Part shown: piece after piece, positions 1-12,650 of the stretch
How positions within the stretch are numbered: position 1 is the stretch's first letter
Layout of the letters: each line of letters starts with the position of its first letter
Source of the DNA: Larix kaempferi
Taxonomy: Eukaryota; Streptophyta; Pinopsida; Pinales; Pinaceae
Length of the DNA: 64,000 bases
NCBI GenBank assembly: GCA_027924585.1
Contig: BSBM01000179.1
Coordinates: 11,136,501-11,200,500, forward strand
Reading direction: 5' to 3'
Notes under the pieces: model-generated
Database searches by the model: none
Told to the model about the DNA's origin: nothing
The model's input: the letters and a program-made list of their open reading frames with translations, nothing else
Program-made: the position numbers and the translations under genes

Positions 1-51
1 GACATTCCTCTATCTCCTATTGCATCGGCCACCATTAATAGTCCTACCATC

Positions 52-417
52 TTGCTTTCCTTGGATTATGAAGTGCCTTTGACCGATACCGTTCCTATTG
101 GGGGTGGGGCGATGTTAACAAGATCATCGGAACCTCCATCAGATACTCTCCTCCCTCGAACATTGCTAAATTGTGAGTCGAATCCCCGGGATAGGGTTTT
201 ACACATCCCTTCGTACTCTGAAATGGTTAAAAAATATCCACTTCCCGTTTTCTTCAAAAATAGGGTTGTGGACGAGAGTGACCTGGGCAATATAATGGTG
301 GGCAATACCTCGAGACCCGCGGATCCAGTACCGGGCTTGGGGGATTCAATCAATCCATCTCCTGCTGATAATCTGGATACTCTGGGTGAACAATGTATTA
401 CGAAGGGGGCTCGGTAG
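52..417 (+). pseudogene. Possible C-terminal part of LINE ORF1
   Basis: This 121-codon open stretch precedes the endonuclease of the LINE by about 160 bp, where the end of ORF1 is expected. In plant L1 elements ORF1 encodes an RNA-binding nucleocapsid-like protein. No zinc knuckle or RNA-recognition motif is visible, so the assignment rests on position alone. The stretch between 418 and 580 has no convincing frame and probably holds the inter-ORF region or a decayed ORF1 tail. Confidence 0.35.
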
Positions 418-580
418 GGTGGGCTGGCTCCGGATTTTTCTCCTTTAAAAATGCAAAGTGCTAGGAAAAACAAGAAGGTTGTTCCACTGGGGGGAATAAC
501 AAAAACAATAATATGGTTACCCCCGTCTCTCCTGATACCAAGGCTATTAGAGGAATCAAAGCCCTATCCAGGGGTCGATA

Positions 581-1980
581 ATGATCTTTATCTCTTTAAA
601 CATCAGGGGTGTGGGGGGTATGCCCAAACAATTGGCCCTCAAGAGAGTACTTCATATTATTAATCCTGATTTGGTCTTCCTACAAGAAACAATGGTGTGT
701 GGGGAGAAGGATCGTTCTTTCTTCAACAAAATTAAGCCGGGTTGGTGTATGTGCACGATCGATGCTGTGGGTCTTTCTGGTGGTCTCCTGGCGGCTTGGA
801 ACCCTGGGGTTCTTAGGTTAAATCCTTATAATATATCTCTAGGTATTCTTCTATCTGGAAATATTAGAGGCTCAGAGAAAGATATAAATATTGTGAATTG
901 CTATGGCCCCTATTGTAACAGGGAGGCTTTCTGGAATCTGGCATGCTCGGATATAAATATTGTGAATTGCTATGGCCCCTATTGTAACAAGGAGGCTTTC
1001 TGGAATCTGACATGCTCGGGGCACTTATTGGAGTTGGAAAATTTGATACTTGCAAGTGATTTGAATTTTTCTTGGGGGGTTGAGGAAATTTGGTGCCAAG
1101 CGGCCAAAAGGGACCCCCTTGGGACATATTTCAGGAATCTCTTTTCTACATACTCTCTGATTGATGTTGAGCCGCGGCCTTTGGCTCCAACATGGTCTAA
1201 TGGCAGAAAGGATGATAATCTGATTTCGAAACGCATTAACCGATTCTTGATATCAGTGTCTCTTTTAAACTACTTCCAAACTTACAGAACATTGATTCAG
1301 CAGACCCATATTAGTGATCATCTTCCCATTATTTTGCAATTTGAAAACGATGCAACTCATCATTTGTATCCCTTTAAATTCAACTCGGTTTGGTTAAATG
1401 ATCATGATTATGATGTGGGTGTGAGATCACACTGGGTGAACACTGATGTTTCAGGGGAGAAGTTTGCAATGGATAAGATGGCGGAGAAATTAAATTCTTT
1501 AAAATATTTTACTATTAAGTGGGAAAGATCCAAAAAAGTTGAGTTGGTTGCAGAACTCATTGAGCTGGAAAAGGAAATTGGTGATTTGATGGACCAATCT
1601 ATGAGGATGGGGATATCACACATGGATCATGCCAGACTTACAGATTTGAAGGAAAGGAAACTAAAAATCCTTCTCATTCATGAAGAATCCTGGCGTTTAA
1701 AGAGTCATGCAATTTGGCTCAAAGCTGGTGATTTAAACACAAAGTTCTTTCATCGCTATGCAGATTCTCGTAGAATTCAAAACAACATTTGGGATCTTAA
1801 TGATCATGCTAGGCGGCAGATTCGTGGTGACAAGGATCTGATGTTTGAGGCAACCCTGCATTTTCAAGACTATTTTTCTGATCCAAAAAATACATATTTG
1901 CCTAAAGAATTTAAGATCATCAAGGAATACCCTCGGATGTTCAATGACATGGAGGGGATAATATATTCGAGGCTATATCT
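581..1980 (+). pseudogene. LINE ORF2, endonuclease domain and linker
   Basis: The reading frame opens with the N-terminal block typical of L1 endonucleases (SLNIRGVGG), followed by QETM, containing the catalytic Glu, a YGPY block and the C-terminal SDH motif (HISDHLPI, about 1306-1329). These endonucleases nick target DNA to start target-primed reverse transcription. The usual GDFN motif reads ASDLN here (about 1054). A 69-bp in-frame tandem duplication (881-1018) has inserted 23 extra residues around YGPY. The linker after residue 300 contains the WLKAGDLNTKFFH block found ahead of LINE reverse transcriptases. The frame is lost near 1960-1985, where the RT continues in frame 1. Confidence 0.9.
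881..1018 (+). repeat. 69-bp in-frame tandem duplication in LINE endonuclease
   Basis: Bases 881-949 are repeated at 950-1018 with three mismatches. Each unit encodes 23 residues starting DINIVNCYGPYCN. The length is a multiple of three, so the frame is kept. Confidence 0.95.
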
Positions 1981-1983
1981 TTA

Positions 1984-3096
1984 TTGGAAGTACAAAATAC
2001 ACTTCAGGGGTTTGCTAAGGATAAATCTCCTGGCCCAGATGGGTGGACAGTGGAACTATTCTTCCACTTTTTTGATATCATGGGGGAGGACCTCAAGGAT
2101 GCTGTGGATGAATCTAGGACTATGGGACTGATCTCTAGGGCGCTAAATACTACCTATTTGGCACTAATTCCAAAATCTTCACATCCTGAGAACTTCAATG
2201 ATTTCCAACCCATAGCCTTGTGCAATTTAGTCTACAAGATCATATCCAAGATTATTGCTATGCGCATCAAGCTGATCCTGTCAAAGTACATTTCTATGGA
2301 ACAATATGGTTTTTTGGAAGGTAAGCAGACTCATGATGCGGTTGGTGTGGCCCAAGAGGTTTTTCACAACATTAATCAAAAGAAACTTGATGCACTCATC
2401 CTTCAACTTGACTTAGTGAAAGCCTATGACCGGGTAAACTGGACTCTTCTCAGATTGATCCTCATACAAATTGGCATGCCTTGTAAGGTGATGAAGTGGA
2501 TTATGGCTTGTGTCACCTCTATAAACTTTGTTGTTCTTATCAATGGCCAGCCGACTGAATTTTTCAAGGAATCCAGGGGCCTTCGACAAGGCTGCCCACT
2601 CTCGCCCCTTTTGTTCCTCCTAGTTATTGAAGATCTGAGCCTCTCCATCCACAAAGCTAAATGCGAGGGCACTATTGTGGGTATCAAGGTTTCTGCTGGT
2701 ATTTCTGTTACACACACTCTCTTTGTGGATGATGTAATGCTCTTTGGTCTGGGAATACTGGCAGAATGGTTACAATATAAGAAAATCCTTGATTTCTTCT
2801 GCTCGGTAACCAGTATGCTCATTAGTTTGGTTAGATCCTTTTTCTTGAAGCACTCATTGGAGGAGAATATGGAACAGTCGATCTGAATGATATTTCCTTT
2901 GGAATTCAAGGAGTTATCAAATGGATCGAAGTACCTTGGTTACTTTGTCAAACCTTCAAACTACAGGATAAATGATTGGTCTTGGCTTATCAAGCATTTT
3001 GATTCTCATATTGGACATTGGAGTCTGCGGTATCTATCTCTGGGTGGCAGACTTACATTGGCTAAAGCAGTATTACAGAACCTGGGAGTATACTAG
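1984..3096 (+). pseudogene. LINE ORF2, reverse transcriptase domain
   Basis: Consecutive LINE RT blocks are visible: DKSPGPDGW (about 2014), LIPK and QPIALCN (about 2165-2230), QLDLVKAYDRVNW (first catalytic Asp region, about 2405), GLRQGCPLSPLLF (about 2578) and the catalytic FVDDV box (2722-2736). The canonical box is F/Y-A-D-D; here Val replaces Ala. A TGA at 2884-2886 and a TAG at 3094-3096 interrupt the frame. The protein would copy LINE RNA into DNA at the nicked target. A frameshift at about 3158-3161 moves the downstream part into frame 3. Confidence 0.93.
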
Positions 3097-3161
3097 TTCT
3101 CTCTTTGCAAAATACCAAAGTCCATGATGCGCCTTATTTGTAGGAAATTCTTCATATTTTA

Positions 3162-4799
3162 TGGTCTGGTGGGGTGGAGAAGGACAAATTTCACATGCTT
3201 AAATGGACAACTTTAGCTCAACCCTATGCACTGGGGGGTTGGAATGTCAAGAATTCGGAGCTTTTCGTGATGGCTCTTCATGCAAAGAGATTATGGCAGG
3301 CCTTATTTGTCAACTCAGTGTGGGGCAAGATCATTCGGGCTAAATATCTAAAACATGCTCCAGTTGCGAATTGGATTCGTAAAGGCCATCCCTCTGTTAT
3401 TGGTGCCTCAAATATATGGAATGGACTCATGAGCTCTTTCTCTATCATTGCACAGTGACTATCATGGAAACCTGGCAATGGCCGGGAAATCAGACTCAGC
3501 ATTGATCCTATTCTAGGGGGATCTCCTTCATATCATATGTCTCCTGAACTACTAGCTCATCTACGGGCCAGGGGTCTCTACAACCTTGCTCATGTGTCTT
3601 CTTTTAATAGAGGTGGGTGGATCACTGCTAATCAGCTGGGCATCAATGGTGTTCTGGGGAGGGAATGGACTGAATATATCATGCACCTATGTCAAGCCAA
3701 TATACATTTATCTGAGTCCCCGGATCGGTTGGTGTGGTCGTGGGATGTTACTCATGGCACGGTCACTTCTAAGCTTGCATATGATTCATTGTTTGCTAAT
3801 AATCGGCCTGAGAATATATGGTGGCACAACACAATTTGGAAACTTGCTCTTCCTCCGAGAATCAAATGTTTTATTTGGCTAGCCTTGGGTAATAAAATCC
3901 TTACATGGGTCAACCTCTGCCATCGTGGGTTCAGCGTCCCTGGTTGGTGTCCATTATGTTGTTCACAATTGGAATCAGTCGAACATTTATTCTCATCCTG
4001 CTCGATCATTCAAGATCTCTGGATTTTAATTGCTTCTACCCTTGGTATTCATGTCACCTGGCGATCGTCCTCACTGATCGACTGTCTTAGAATATGGTTT
4101 CGGGACTCACTTTCTTTGCCATGGGTAGAACTTCCATGTTTTATGTTGTGGGAATTATGGAAGGCCCGTAATCGACGCATTTTTGAGGGTTCCTTACCAC
4201 ATCTGGATTGGTTATGCAGCCAATCTATTGCTACTTATAAGGAGTACCTTTCACTATCCGATCCTCCTGGTGGTAATCATGCTCTGATTGTTAAACGCCC
4301 TGGTTATCGGTTGGCTCCTCTGGTGCTAGTATATCCTTGTGGGTTCTTTGATGGGGCTGCGGTTGGGGGCCAGGGTGTTAGTGGGGTTGGTGTGGTTTTA
4401 CACCTTACCAACACTGTCTTCTTTTGCATCCATCTAAATTTGGGGATTGGTACTAACACCCACAATGAATTATGTGCTCTCTGGCTCCTTTTACACTTTG
4501 CTCGGTTCAAATAGGTATCATCCCTCTTCATTATGGGTGACTCTTCTTCCATCATTTCTTGGGCTATGGGCATCTCCCCTATCAATGTGATGCTCCTTTC
4601 ACACTGGTTGGATGTGGTTAGAAAGTATATCATTGACTTTGAGCATATTCATTTTTCTCATGTTTATCAGGAGGTAAATATGGAGGTGGATCTTCTCTCC
4701 AAGATGGCTTTGAATTCTTTGGCAGGGATCATCATGTGGGAGGAACGACACGAGGACCTTTTATTCTCTCGGGGCTCGATTGATTTGCATTGGACATGA
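3162..4799 (+). pseudogene. LINE ORF2 C-terminus: zf-RVT and RNase H domains
   Basis: In frame 3 from 3162 the sequence holds the WSGG...KWTTL block, an uncharacterised linker, a zf-RVT domain (PRIKCFIWLALGNKIL then CPLC...EHLFSSC, about 3855-4000), and an RNase H domain. The RNase H acidic residues are seen as FDGA (about 4347), NELCAL (about 4466), GDSSS (about 4535) and the final D in VDLLSKMAL (about 4687). Point stops TGA 3456-3458 and TAG 4512-4514 are the only breaks in this 1.6-kb frame. Confidence 0.92.
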
Positions 4800-5337
4800 T
4801 TCATATGGTTTGGTTCTTTTTTGTGGTCTCATCTGATCATATATGTGGCTATATGTTTATATTATGCGGTATTATTTTTTGCAGGTTCATAGACACTTTC
4901 CACCAACTACTTGTCGGACTTTTGATCATTTGTTTTTGTGGCATTATTCATCTGGTGTTTATATGACATCGGTGTCTAGGCTATATGCTGTTTTGGACTT
5001 TTATCTTCTATATTTGCGGCATTTTTATCAAGTTTATGTATGACATATGTGGTCTTTGGTACTTCGACACATAGGGCCCCCGGTTTTTTGGGCAGAACTG
5101 CTGCTTTGTGATAGATGCTCTGTTTTGGCATTTTATTGTGCCACATATGTATGTGGCCTTTGTTTAGAACTGGTACAATTGTCTATGAGACTTGGGCTAT
5201 TTCTTGCCCGTGATTGGTATGGCTCTCATACCCTAATGGGATCAGTTATCTCTGATGCTATGATGCTTTGATGTTATTGGACCTATTTACTATTTCGCAG
5301 TATTAATAGTAAGTTATATTTTTCGATGGAAAAAAAT
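4800..5337 (+). other. LINE 3' UTR and A-rich tail
   Basis: Non-coding, T/G-rich sequence follows the RNase H stop TGA (4797-4799) and ends in a short A-run at about 5330-5337, as expected for a LINE 3' end. No other feature is visible. Confidence 0.7.
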
Positions 5338-6518
5338 AATTTTATAGTCTATTAAAATTCTAAAGTGCGAACCGACATAAAACGTGAAATATTTTCTCTT
5401 TGTGTTATTTTGTTTTCCATACATCTCACTTAAAATTTAATTTAATATTAATTTTTATCATCAATGACTTTCGAGTTTTAATAAATCATATTAAAAAAAC
5501 GTGATACATAAAAAAAATTATATTAAATTAAATTCAAAAAATATATTAAATTAAATTCAAATTATTGTATAGGAAAATATACGAAGGTGGTCCCTATCAA
5601 GTAAAAGATATATCCTTACTCCTTTGAAATACAATAAAATTCATGTATCTTTTCTAATATATTTGAAGAAGAAAAAGGTCGCAAGACCAAATGCTCTAAA
5701 TTAAGTCATAATTAAATTATATATTGAACTTGTGGGGGCATCTTTATCCACCTATCTTTCATATAATTGTCCACCTTTCCTCCATCCTTGTTAATTACAA
5801 AATGTGCCTATTAATACGATGTTTTGTCATCTTTGTTGTCGTTGGTTTAAATAGTCAAAAACCTAACCACCCTACTATGATTATTATTATTATTTTAAAT
5901 TTATAAATCCAAATGATGATGATAGTTATAAAAATAGAAATATGATTATGATTATTTTACATTTATAAATATAAATAATAATAATAAATATAAATATGGA
6001 AAAAGTTGTTAGGTTATTAAATCTAAAATACATTAATAGTTTACACCAACCCAATACAACAAAACAAATTAATGCCGTCAATCAAAATAAGAGAAATAAC
6101 CAATGAAATATATATATATATATATAACAAAACAAATTAATGCCCACAATCAAAATTAGAGAAATAATCATTGAAGTAAGTATATATATATATATATATT
6201 TAATTGAAAGGTATAATTCTTATATTTGAATAGAGTGTTAGGGAAACAAAGAAAGAGATGGGTTGGTGTGCTAGTGTGAAATAACAATTGAAATATATAT
6301 ATAAATAAAATTGAAAGGTATAATTCTTATATTTGAATAGAGTGTTAGGGAAACAAAGAAAGAGATGGGTTGGTGTGATAGTGTGAAGGATATATGTAGT
6401 AAATAAATATGTCTTGGGTATTTGTGGGGAGGAGATGAGACAAGAGGGAGAAGAGGCTTTTAGCCATTATGACTTGGCCTCCATGCTTTAACTATGAAGC
6501 TCATCATTTTATTAGAGG
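5338..6518. other. AT-rich non-coding part of copy A with TA-microsatellites
   Basis: Very AT-rich sequence without a coding frame. Short (TA)n runs lie at about 6108-6125 and 6181-6199. A local duplication repeats the GTATAATTCTTATATTTGAA phrase near 6210 and 6317. Confidence 0.7.
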
Positions 6519-6836
6519 ATGACCATTACTTTGGATCAGTATGTGACCTATTATGAAGGTGATTATGGTGGTTTTTTATTAGAGCGTGAGCATTTAAAGG
6601 TGGAGATGGGTTACATCAGCTCATTGAAGACATGGATATTTAAAACAAAAGTTTTCTACCAACTCAATGAAAATTCTTCTCAAAATACATGTGGTCGATC
6701 CTGGTCTTCTTCTCTTGTATTTGGCATTGGGCTCAGTCCTATGGATTATGTCTCGAAGGAGGTGACTTGTCAATGGCAAGCAATAAAGAGTTTTGAAAAG
6801 GGTTGCACAAGTTTAGACCAAGGAAACATAAGCTAA
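6519..6836 (+). CDS. Unidentified 105-codon ORF, copy A
   Basis: Starts MTITLDQYVTYYEGDYGG and ends GCTSLDQGNIS. I do not recognise it; there is no signal peptide, membrane segment or catalytic motif. Copy B carries the same-length ORF at 14002-14319, with about 10 amino-acid changes from about 12 nucleotide changes, so nearly all differences alter the protein. That argues against selection for a protein after the duplication. It lies upstream of a LINE RNase H remnant and could be part of the same decayed element. Confidence 0.3.
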   Translation: MTITLDQYVTYYEGDYGGFLLEREHLKVEMGYISSLKTWIFKTKVFYQLNENSSQNTCGRSWSSSLVFGIGLSPMDYVSKEVTCQWQAIKSFEKGCTSLDQGNIS

Positions 6837-7099
6837 CTTAGACCCTAGAACTCAACCCTCAAGGACCCGATCCAAGTTGCACCCTGTAGAGGTGGCGGTG
6901 AGAGCTTGTTACCAAAGTTTCTTAGCAAAGGTCAAGCAAAAAGTGGAAGAAATTGAAAATAGGGTAAGAGAGAGAGAAAAAAAGAGGCATGCATTGACAA
7001 GATAAATAAGAAGATGATTCCATGGAGTTCCAATACTGGGAAGCAAGAACACTAAATAAATTAATATGGTGGATTTCTATTAGCATAATAAAATTATCT

Positions 7100-8134
7100 T
7101 TGTTCTCACTATTGAAATTAAAGGCACCCAGGCCAGTAAAATTCGCAATAAATCATAAGCTTCACCATAAATATGAACATTTATGGACTTATTTTCCCAA
7201 GTTGGGCTACCTTGTCCACCGCGAATAGGTTCCAAGAAGACCTTTCGAGCCCAGAATGGTGGCACCAAGCCATCTGGAAAATAAATTGTCCTCTTAAATC
7301 TATGCTTTTCTTGTGGCTTGCGCTCGCTGGGAAAATCCTTGTTTGGGAACATCTATCCAGTTTCCTTGGTATCATACCTAGCAGATGTGCCCTTTGTTGA
7401 GAAGGAGAAGACTCTATCCATCATCATTTTATTAAATGTTCATAGATCTCTGCGATGTGGCATTATGTTTTGACAGTAACATGGATCTCCTTCACTAGGG
7501 AAGGTGAAGGACTCAATGAGGCCTTCTACAACTGGATGAACAATCCTTTAAACACACCACACAAGGCTCTTCTGGCTCTATTATTCTGGGGGGCTTGGAT
7601 GGTCTGAAACAAAGCACTCTTTCAAAACATATATATCATCCCACACATTTATGTTGCTAAGAGTTTAGCTATTCTCAAAAATTTTCCTCAGAACAAGACA
7701 ACCAAGATTAAGGCACTCATAAGGAGCCATTGATAGACAAGTATAAGGTCTGGTGTTTCTTCGATGGAGCAGCACAAGGAAGGCCTAGCAAATGTGTTGC
7801 GGGGGGGCTTCTTTATTTTTTCGACCATAACTATTTCAAATTTGCAATTGGTATAGGAATTGCTAGTAATAACAAGGAAGAACTACAAGCTCTCCTAATG
7901 GTTCTCAAACTGGCGATTCACCTTGGTGTAGAGGAATTACAAGTATTTGGAGACTCACTTTTGGTAATTGAATGGATGTCCAAAAATTATATACCAAAAA
8001 ACATTCATCTCAGACCTATCTATGAGGAAATCAGTCGATTGACCTCCCACTTTCAGGAGATAACATACCAGCATATCTATCGGGATATGAATACTCTAGC
8101 AGGAAATTGGGAAACTGGTTCTACTTATGGTTGA
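7100..8134 (+). pseudogene. LINE remnant: zf-RVT and RNase H, copy A
   Basis: The zf-RVT part reads WWHQAIWKINCPLKSMLFLW...RCALC (7173-7400) and is cut by TGA 7398-7400 directly after the second Cys pair; the His/Cys half (IHHHFIKCS) continues in frame. Next comes the LALLFWGAWMV block with a TGA at 7605-7607 where the family normally has Arg-Asn. RNase H follows (7730-8134) with FDGAAQG, NNKEELQAL, FGDSLLVIEW and a C-terminus in which the last Asp region is altered (DMNTLAGNW). This is a 5'-truncated L1-type fragment of a family different from the LINE at the left end. Confidence 0.85.
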
Positions 8135-8207
8135 AGGTATTGTCGTCATCTGGGAAACAAACAAGGACATAATCAAAGAACTTGATGTGGGCCCTCCACT
8201 GTTTTAG

Positions 8208-8235
8208 GATGCCTCCCATGTCTACATGGGAGGTT
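8208..8235 (+). other. Hairpin followed by T-run in copy A
   Basis: An inverted repeat CCTCCCATGT / ACATGGGAGG (about 8212-8233) is followed directly by TTTTTT. Copy B keeps the left arm but has ACATGGGAGC on the right. It lies about 75 bp after the RNase H stop and is probably part of the LINE 3' UTR. Confidence 0.6.
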
Positions 8236-11180
8236 TTTTGTGTTTTCTCTCACAATACATACTATGTACAGGTGCCCCTACTACTTTTTTGAAGCTATAT
8301 TCTCATACATACAACTTATAGCAAACTATAAGATTCATGCATAGAAGATAAAATGTAATTTCTTTTAGACAATATACCAGATGGTATACAAAGTTGAATA
8401 CATGTAAGGCTTTATGCCAACGAACAATATGGTTCTGAATCTAATATAATCAAATGGTAATCTTTTTTTCTGGAAAAAAAAATATGAACATTTAATCAGT
8501 ACCATGTAAAGATCTGAAGCGAGAAGAATAAAAATAAATAAAAATAATTATAATAAGAAAGAAAGAAGATTGAGGGAAGAATAAAGATGGGAGTAGAACA
8601 AATAGAGGAAAATGCTAGGAACAATAAAAAAAGAGAAAGCTCCCTCAATGTTTATTAAGTTAAATTTATAATTTACCAAATTATTTTACTTACTACTAGA
8701 ATTAGATAATTATAACTCAACTTTCCTTCAAAGTAAACTACGATCTCATCCCAATGTAAATCTTTTATATCTTATTATTAACACAAACTAAATATGTTAA
8801 AAATATATAATTCTTATTTCAAAATTTAATGGAATTCTAACCCAAAAAAAGTGATACAATAAAAAAATAAAAACGAGTGGCACTAAAATGGAATGGAAAC
8901 CTCTATACAACTATAACCACCAAAGTTTGCTCGCCACTTTGTCTAACCTACCTAACCATCCGAAACAAGTATTAGATCATCCAAGGAATCAGTTAGCACG
9001 GTGAGATGGGATGTGTACTTCTTTTTAAGTATCGTTATAAATCCTTTCTTCTTATTAGTTCATATCAATTAAAATCCAATGCTAATAAAGAGTTTACATA
9101 GACAAATAAGTATCTTAATAAGAAGGCCCAACTAGTTGCAAAACTCGAATGTTGCTCCTAGTCATAGGCTCTTTTCTACACTTAATCTCTCTACAACAGA
9201 AGCCACCCTCGAGATGGGCTATAAATCAGCAAGGGAAATGTGCTTCTCATGATTTCCCCAATCTTTTTACTTAGCCCAACTACTCTCAAGCTATTGCACA
9301 TGCTTATCTCACAAGTCACCCACTCACAGGCTTATACATAGGTTTTTCCCTCAACCCAACCAGTCTCAGGCTATCTCACATGTGTCGAACCCCCTCCAAA
9401 GTTGTCCCAATCCACTAGCACTCCTCCCCCATCAGCTTGCACAACCCAAGGAATAAGTCCCCTTCTCTGAATTAATAATGTATCGGGTGATTTCCCAATT
9501 CCCTTACAGGGCTCCAGCATAGGCCCATTAGGGACTCACCATGCTAGGACTCCATGGAAATCAGCTACTTGATAGGTTCTCTCACAAGGGAACTCAATTT
9601 AGAAAACAATTCACCAACCATCCAACGCTCTTTTCCTGAGAAATTTTCTCAACCTAGAGCAGGGTCACCTTCCCTTGCTAGTACCAATTGCTAATGCCAA
9701 TGCCAATTCAGTTTTCCCAAACAAAAACTGGGCTCCCAAATTTTATGTGCATGTAGGGAACTTAACACTTGTCACCCATGAGAACCCCCTCTTAATCCCC
9801 TATTGGCATCATTAGATAGGGAATTAACACTTACATAATTTAATCAGCAAACCTTAGGTTATTTGGCTTCCTAAGGTTAAGGTGAGGCAAAGGACATTAC
9901 AAACTAGGATTCCTTCCCCCCCCAATCCTTCTCTCACCCTCACTGCTTGTGGACTCATAACCCCCCATCTCTTTTTCGTTTGATGCTGCCCAATAACCAT
10001 TTAGGATATTTTATTAATAATCATAATAGAAATATACATAAGTAACGTCTAGGTCATTCCGACCATTGTCTCAAGCTTCCATCCTATCAAAAATATTTAC
10101 ATATTTACATTCAAGGGCCAAACAAGGGTGTTACGAGAGGTGACCCTTACTTTCACCAAGATAGCAACTACCCTTTGACACCTTCCTTCTCTTGGTGTAA
10201 TTAAGCAGTTAATTTATACTAATAGTATTAAATATATTACAAAATTGGCATGTTATTGAGTTTCCCATGTTTATGATTTGGTTTAGCCTCGTAAGTTTAA
10301 CTTGGAAAACATAGGTTTGGGGATAGCAAATGATGTGTGTCCTACGTTCATAACCTCAATACTCATTTATTAGTGGTGTAAGTATTTAATTTTCATTTTC
10401 CTCTACTAACTTTGACCCATGTCTGGTTCTCGCAACCTTATGTGAGATCGTTTCAACCTACTAAACTTGTGCACATGAGAGCAAGCTTTGTAGGTTACAA
10501 ACTTCTAGAATGTTCCCTCCAGCATGTGCCTTACATGGATTCTTCCCCCATTTCCTTCTCATTCGATTCCTAGCTCCTAGTAGAACATGGCCTTAAATAC
10601 GAACCATACATAGTGCATGGAAATTAGGGTGTAAATGTCTAAAGATAACCACCTTTCTTCTTGTCCACCTTGTATTTGTAACATGCTGCCACACAAATAG
10701 CATCATAGGTGGTTGTTATATTTTTAAAAGTTCAACATAAAATCAAATTGTTTGGCTCTTTTGTTTGTCAACATGTCAACATGAAACTAAAGCACAATAC
10801 GAATCAATTCATATCACATTAATATTGTGACCTCTATTTATCACATTTGCTAATGGATAAGGGCCTAATTAGTAAACAAATGGAGTTTAAGGAATAACAT
10901 CTCAATGTTCCATCTTATGGGTAAGGCTAAGAATATTAAGCCCCTAATCAATCGTGTCCACTCATTTTAAATTAGTCATTAAAAGAGTAATTAATGTGGT
11001 CAATTCCCACAGTAATAACAGTTACTTGTGTAATTAGGTTGTTCTTGGCACTATTAATTGTGCTCTAAATCGTGTTCAATAAGATTTGGAATGATTCAAT
11101 TAGAATCTCCTAAATGAATCTCTACAAAAGGATTTTCAATGTTGCAATGCTCCCTTGATTCAACTTATTTTCTAGTTTTT

Positions 11181-11640
11181 TCAGTACACATGAACACACA
11201 CAAAACATCAAGCTAGGAATCCTAGAACTTGGATTGGTCTAACTACCTCGCATAGTATTGAACTTCTAACTCCAAGGAACATTGTTCCACACCTTCATGG
11301 GACGATGTGTCCAATTCAACCAACACCTCCCCTTACAAGAGAAGTTTCAGTTTGACCTTAAACGTTCCATTCATAATTGAGGGCAAGTGCCACTTTCGCC
11401 AATACACACACACACATGATATTAACAAGTTAGGAAGCCTAAGGTCAAGCTTGGTCAAGGGACCTTGCTTGGTGTTGAATGTATGACTTGATGGAATGTT
11501 GATCCATACCTTCATGGAATAGTATGTCTACGTAAGCCAACACCTCCTCTTAAAAGGGAATGTCATACTAGTGTTAATATTGCCACCCCCAATTAGGGCC
11601 AGGTGTCACTTTTTCCAGTACACATGCACACACTTAGGAG
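11181..11640. repeat. Degenerate tandem repeat, about 230-bp unit, two copies
   Basis: Two adjacent units share the ordered phrases AGTACACATG, TAGGAAnCCTA, CTTCATGG, CCAACACCTCC, AATTnAGGGC and a CACACAC tract. The first unit runs about 11181-11400, the second about 11401-11630. The copies are clearly diverged. Confidence 0.6.
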
Positions 11641-12457
11641 AACAAGCTTGGAGAATTAACAGAGTACTTTGAAATAACCACATGTAAGATGGAATGTGAC
11701 TCATGTAAGATGGAATGTGACTCTTGGTGAAATAGAACACAAACTAGAAAGGAATCATTCAAAATGAGATATAAACATAGTGAAAGATATCATTCACAAA
11801 GCTATAGTTATGTTAAATCATTTCTCCTTTTGAGGTGATCTTTTAGAGAGATCAATAGATGTGAAAATTGATTTACAAAACATATAAGAGGATATGAAAT
11901 CCATTCAACCACTGTTGCAAATATGAAAGGATTCACAAGCATTAAAACAATATTTGAAGGGTTGATAATAACATTCATGAACCAAAGGTTGTAGATATCT
12001 ATGAAGTTACATATATAGCATTTATAGGTTTTGATCTCATAATTTAAAATTGTAACTACAAAATCATGAGTAAGTTCATACTTTTATGTATAGTCATTTA
12101 TTATTTCCTAATTCCCTATGTAGTGAATATTTACACAATCATGTGTTTCCTCATTAATCAACCCCCCTCAATATACACTAACAATAGCCAAGTTTCCATA
12201 ACTTCTATGATATGTCACTCAATCTATAAGCCTTTTCCCTTTGAATGACCAGTTTAATAATTCTTGAATGATAGTTGGGTTGCTTCTTTATTTGCATTTG
12301 ATGTGCTCTACATACACTACCATTATATATTCTCTTCCATGATTGTTACTATACTTCGCTGCCAAGATTGATATTTTCTCTTTTATCATATTAAACAACT
12401 CTAACAATTCCAATGTGCCTCTCACTCTTCCCATGATGAGCAATTGACAATATCGTA

Positions 12458-12650
12458 TGTGAAATGATTTCAATTTAGATCTTTATCACATTGACCTAAC
12501 ATTCCAATATAGCACTAAAAAACCCTGACATTATATTGATATTTTGTACAAATATAATGATGGTTGAAATGATTTCACTTTAGATCTTTATTACAATGAC
12601 CTAACATTCCATTTAATATTTTGTATGAATACAATGGCATATGCTAAATG
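12458..12650. repeat. Degenerate tandem repeat, about 105-bp unit
   Basis: TGAAATGATTTCAnTTTAG followed by ATCTTTAT and CCTAACATTCCA occurs at about 12460 and again at about 12566; both end in a TTTTGTAnnAATA phrase. Confidence 0.7.

Larger units (their letters stand above)
1..5337 (+). mobile_element. L1-type non-LTR retrotransposon (LINE), disabled, 5' end outside window
   Basis: The domain order is that of plant L1-type LINEs: an ORF1-like tail, an apurinic-type endonuclease, reverse transcriptase, a zinc-finger domain of the zf-RVT type, RNase H, then a 0.5-kb 3' UTR ending in a short A-rich tail near 5328-5337. At least two frameshifts (about 1960-1985 and about 3160) and four in-frame stops (2884, 3094, 3456, 4512) break ORF2, so the copy cannot encode an active polymerase. 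The 3' end abuts exactly the left edge of a duplicated segment that starts at 5336. The 5' end and left target duplication lie before base 1. Confidence 0.93.
5336..9089 (+). repeat. Duplicated 3.75-kb segment, copy A
   Basis: This block is repeated in direct orientation at 12886-16645. Similarity begins at AATAATTTTA... (5336) and ends at GCTAATAAA (9081-9089). In the 315-bp ORF inside the block the two copies differ at about 12 positions (4%). The left edge coincides with the 3' tail of the LINE, so the LINE may have inserted into, or replaced, the original left part of copy A. The block contains a 105-codon ORF, a LINE remnant and a short hairpin. Confidence 0.92.

Noticed and set aside
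8208-8235. Hairpin plus T-run as a bacterial-type terminator
   Set aside because: The context is a plant LINE 3' UTR; such terminators do not apply, and the T-run is reduced in copy B.
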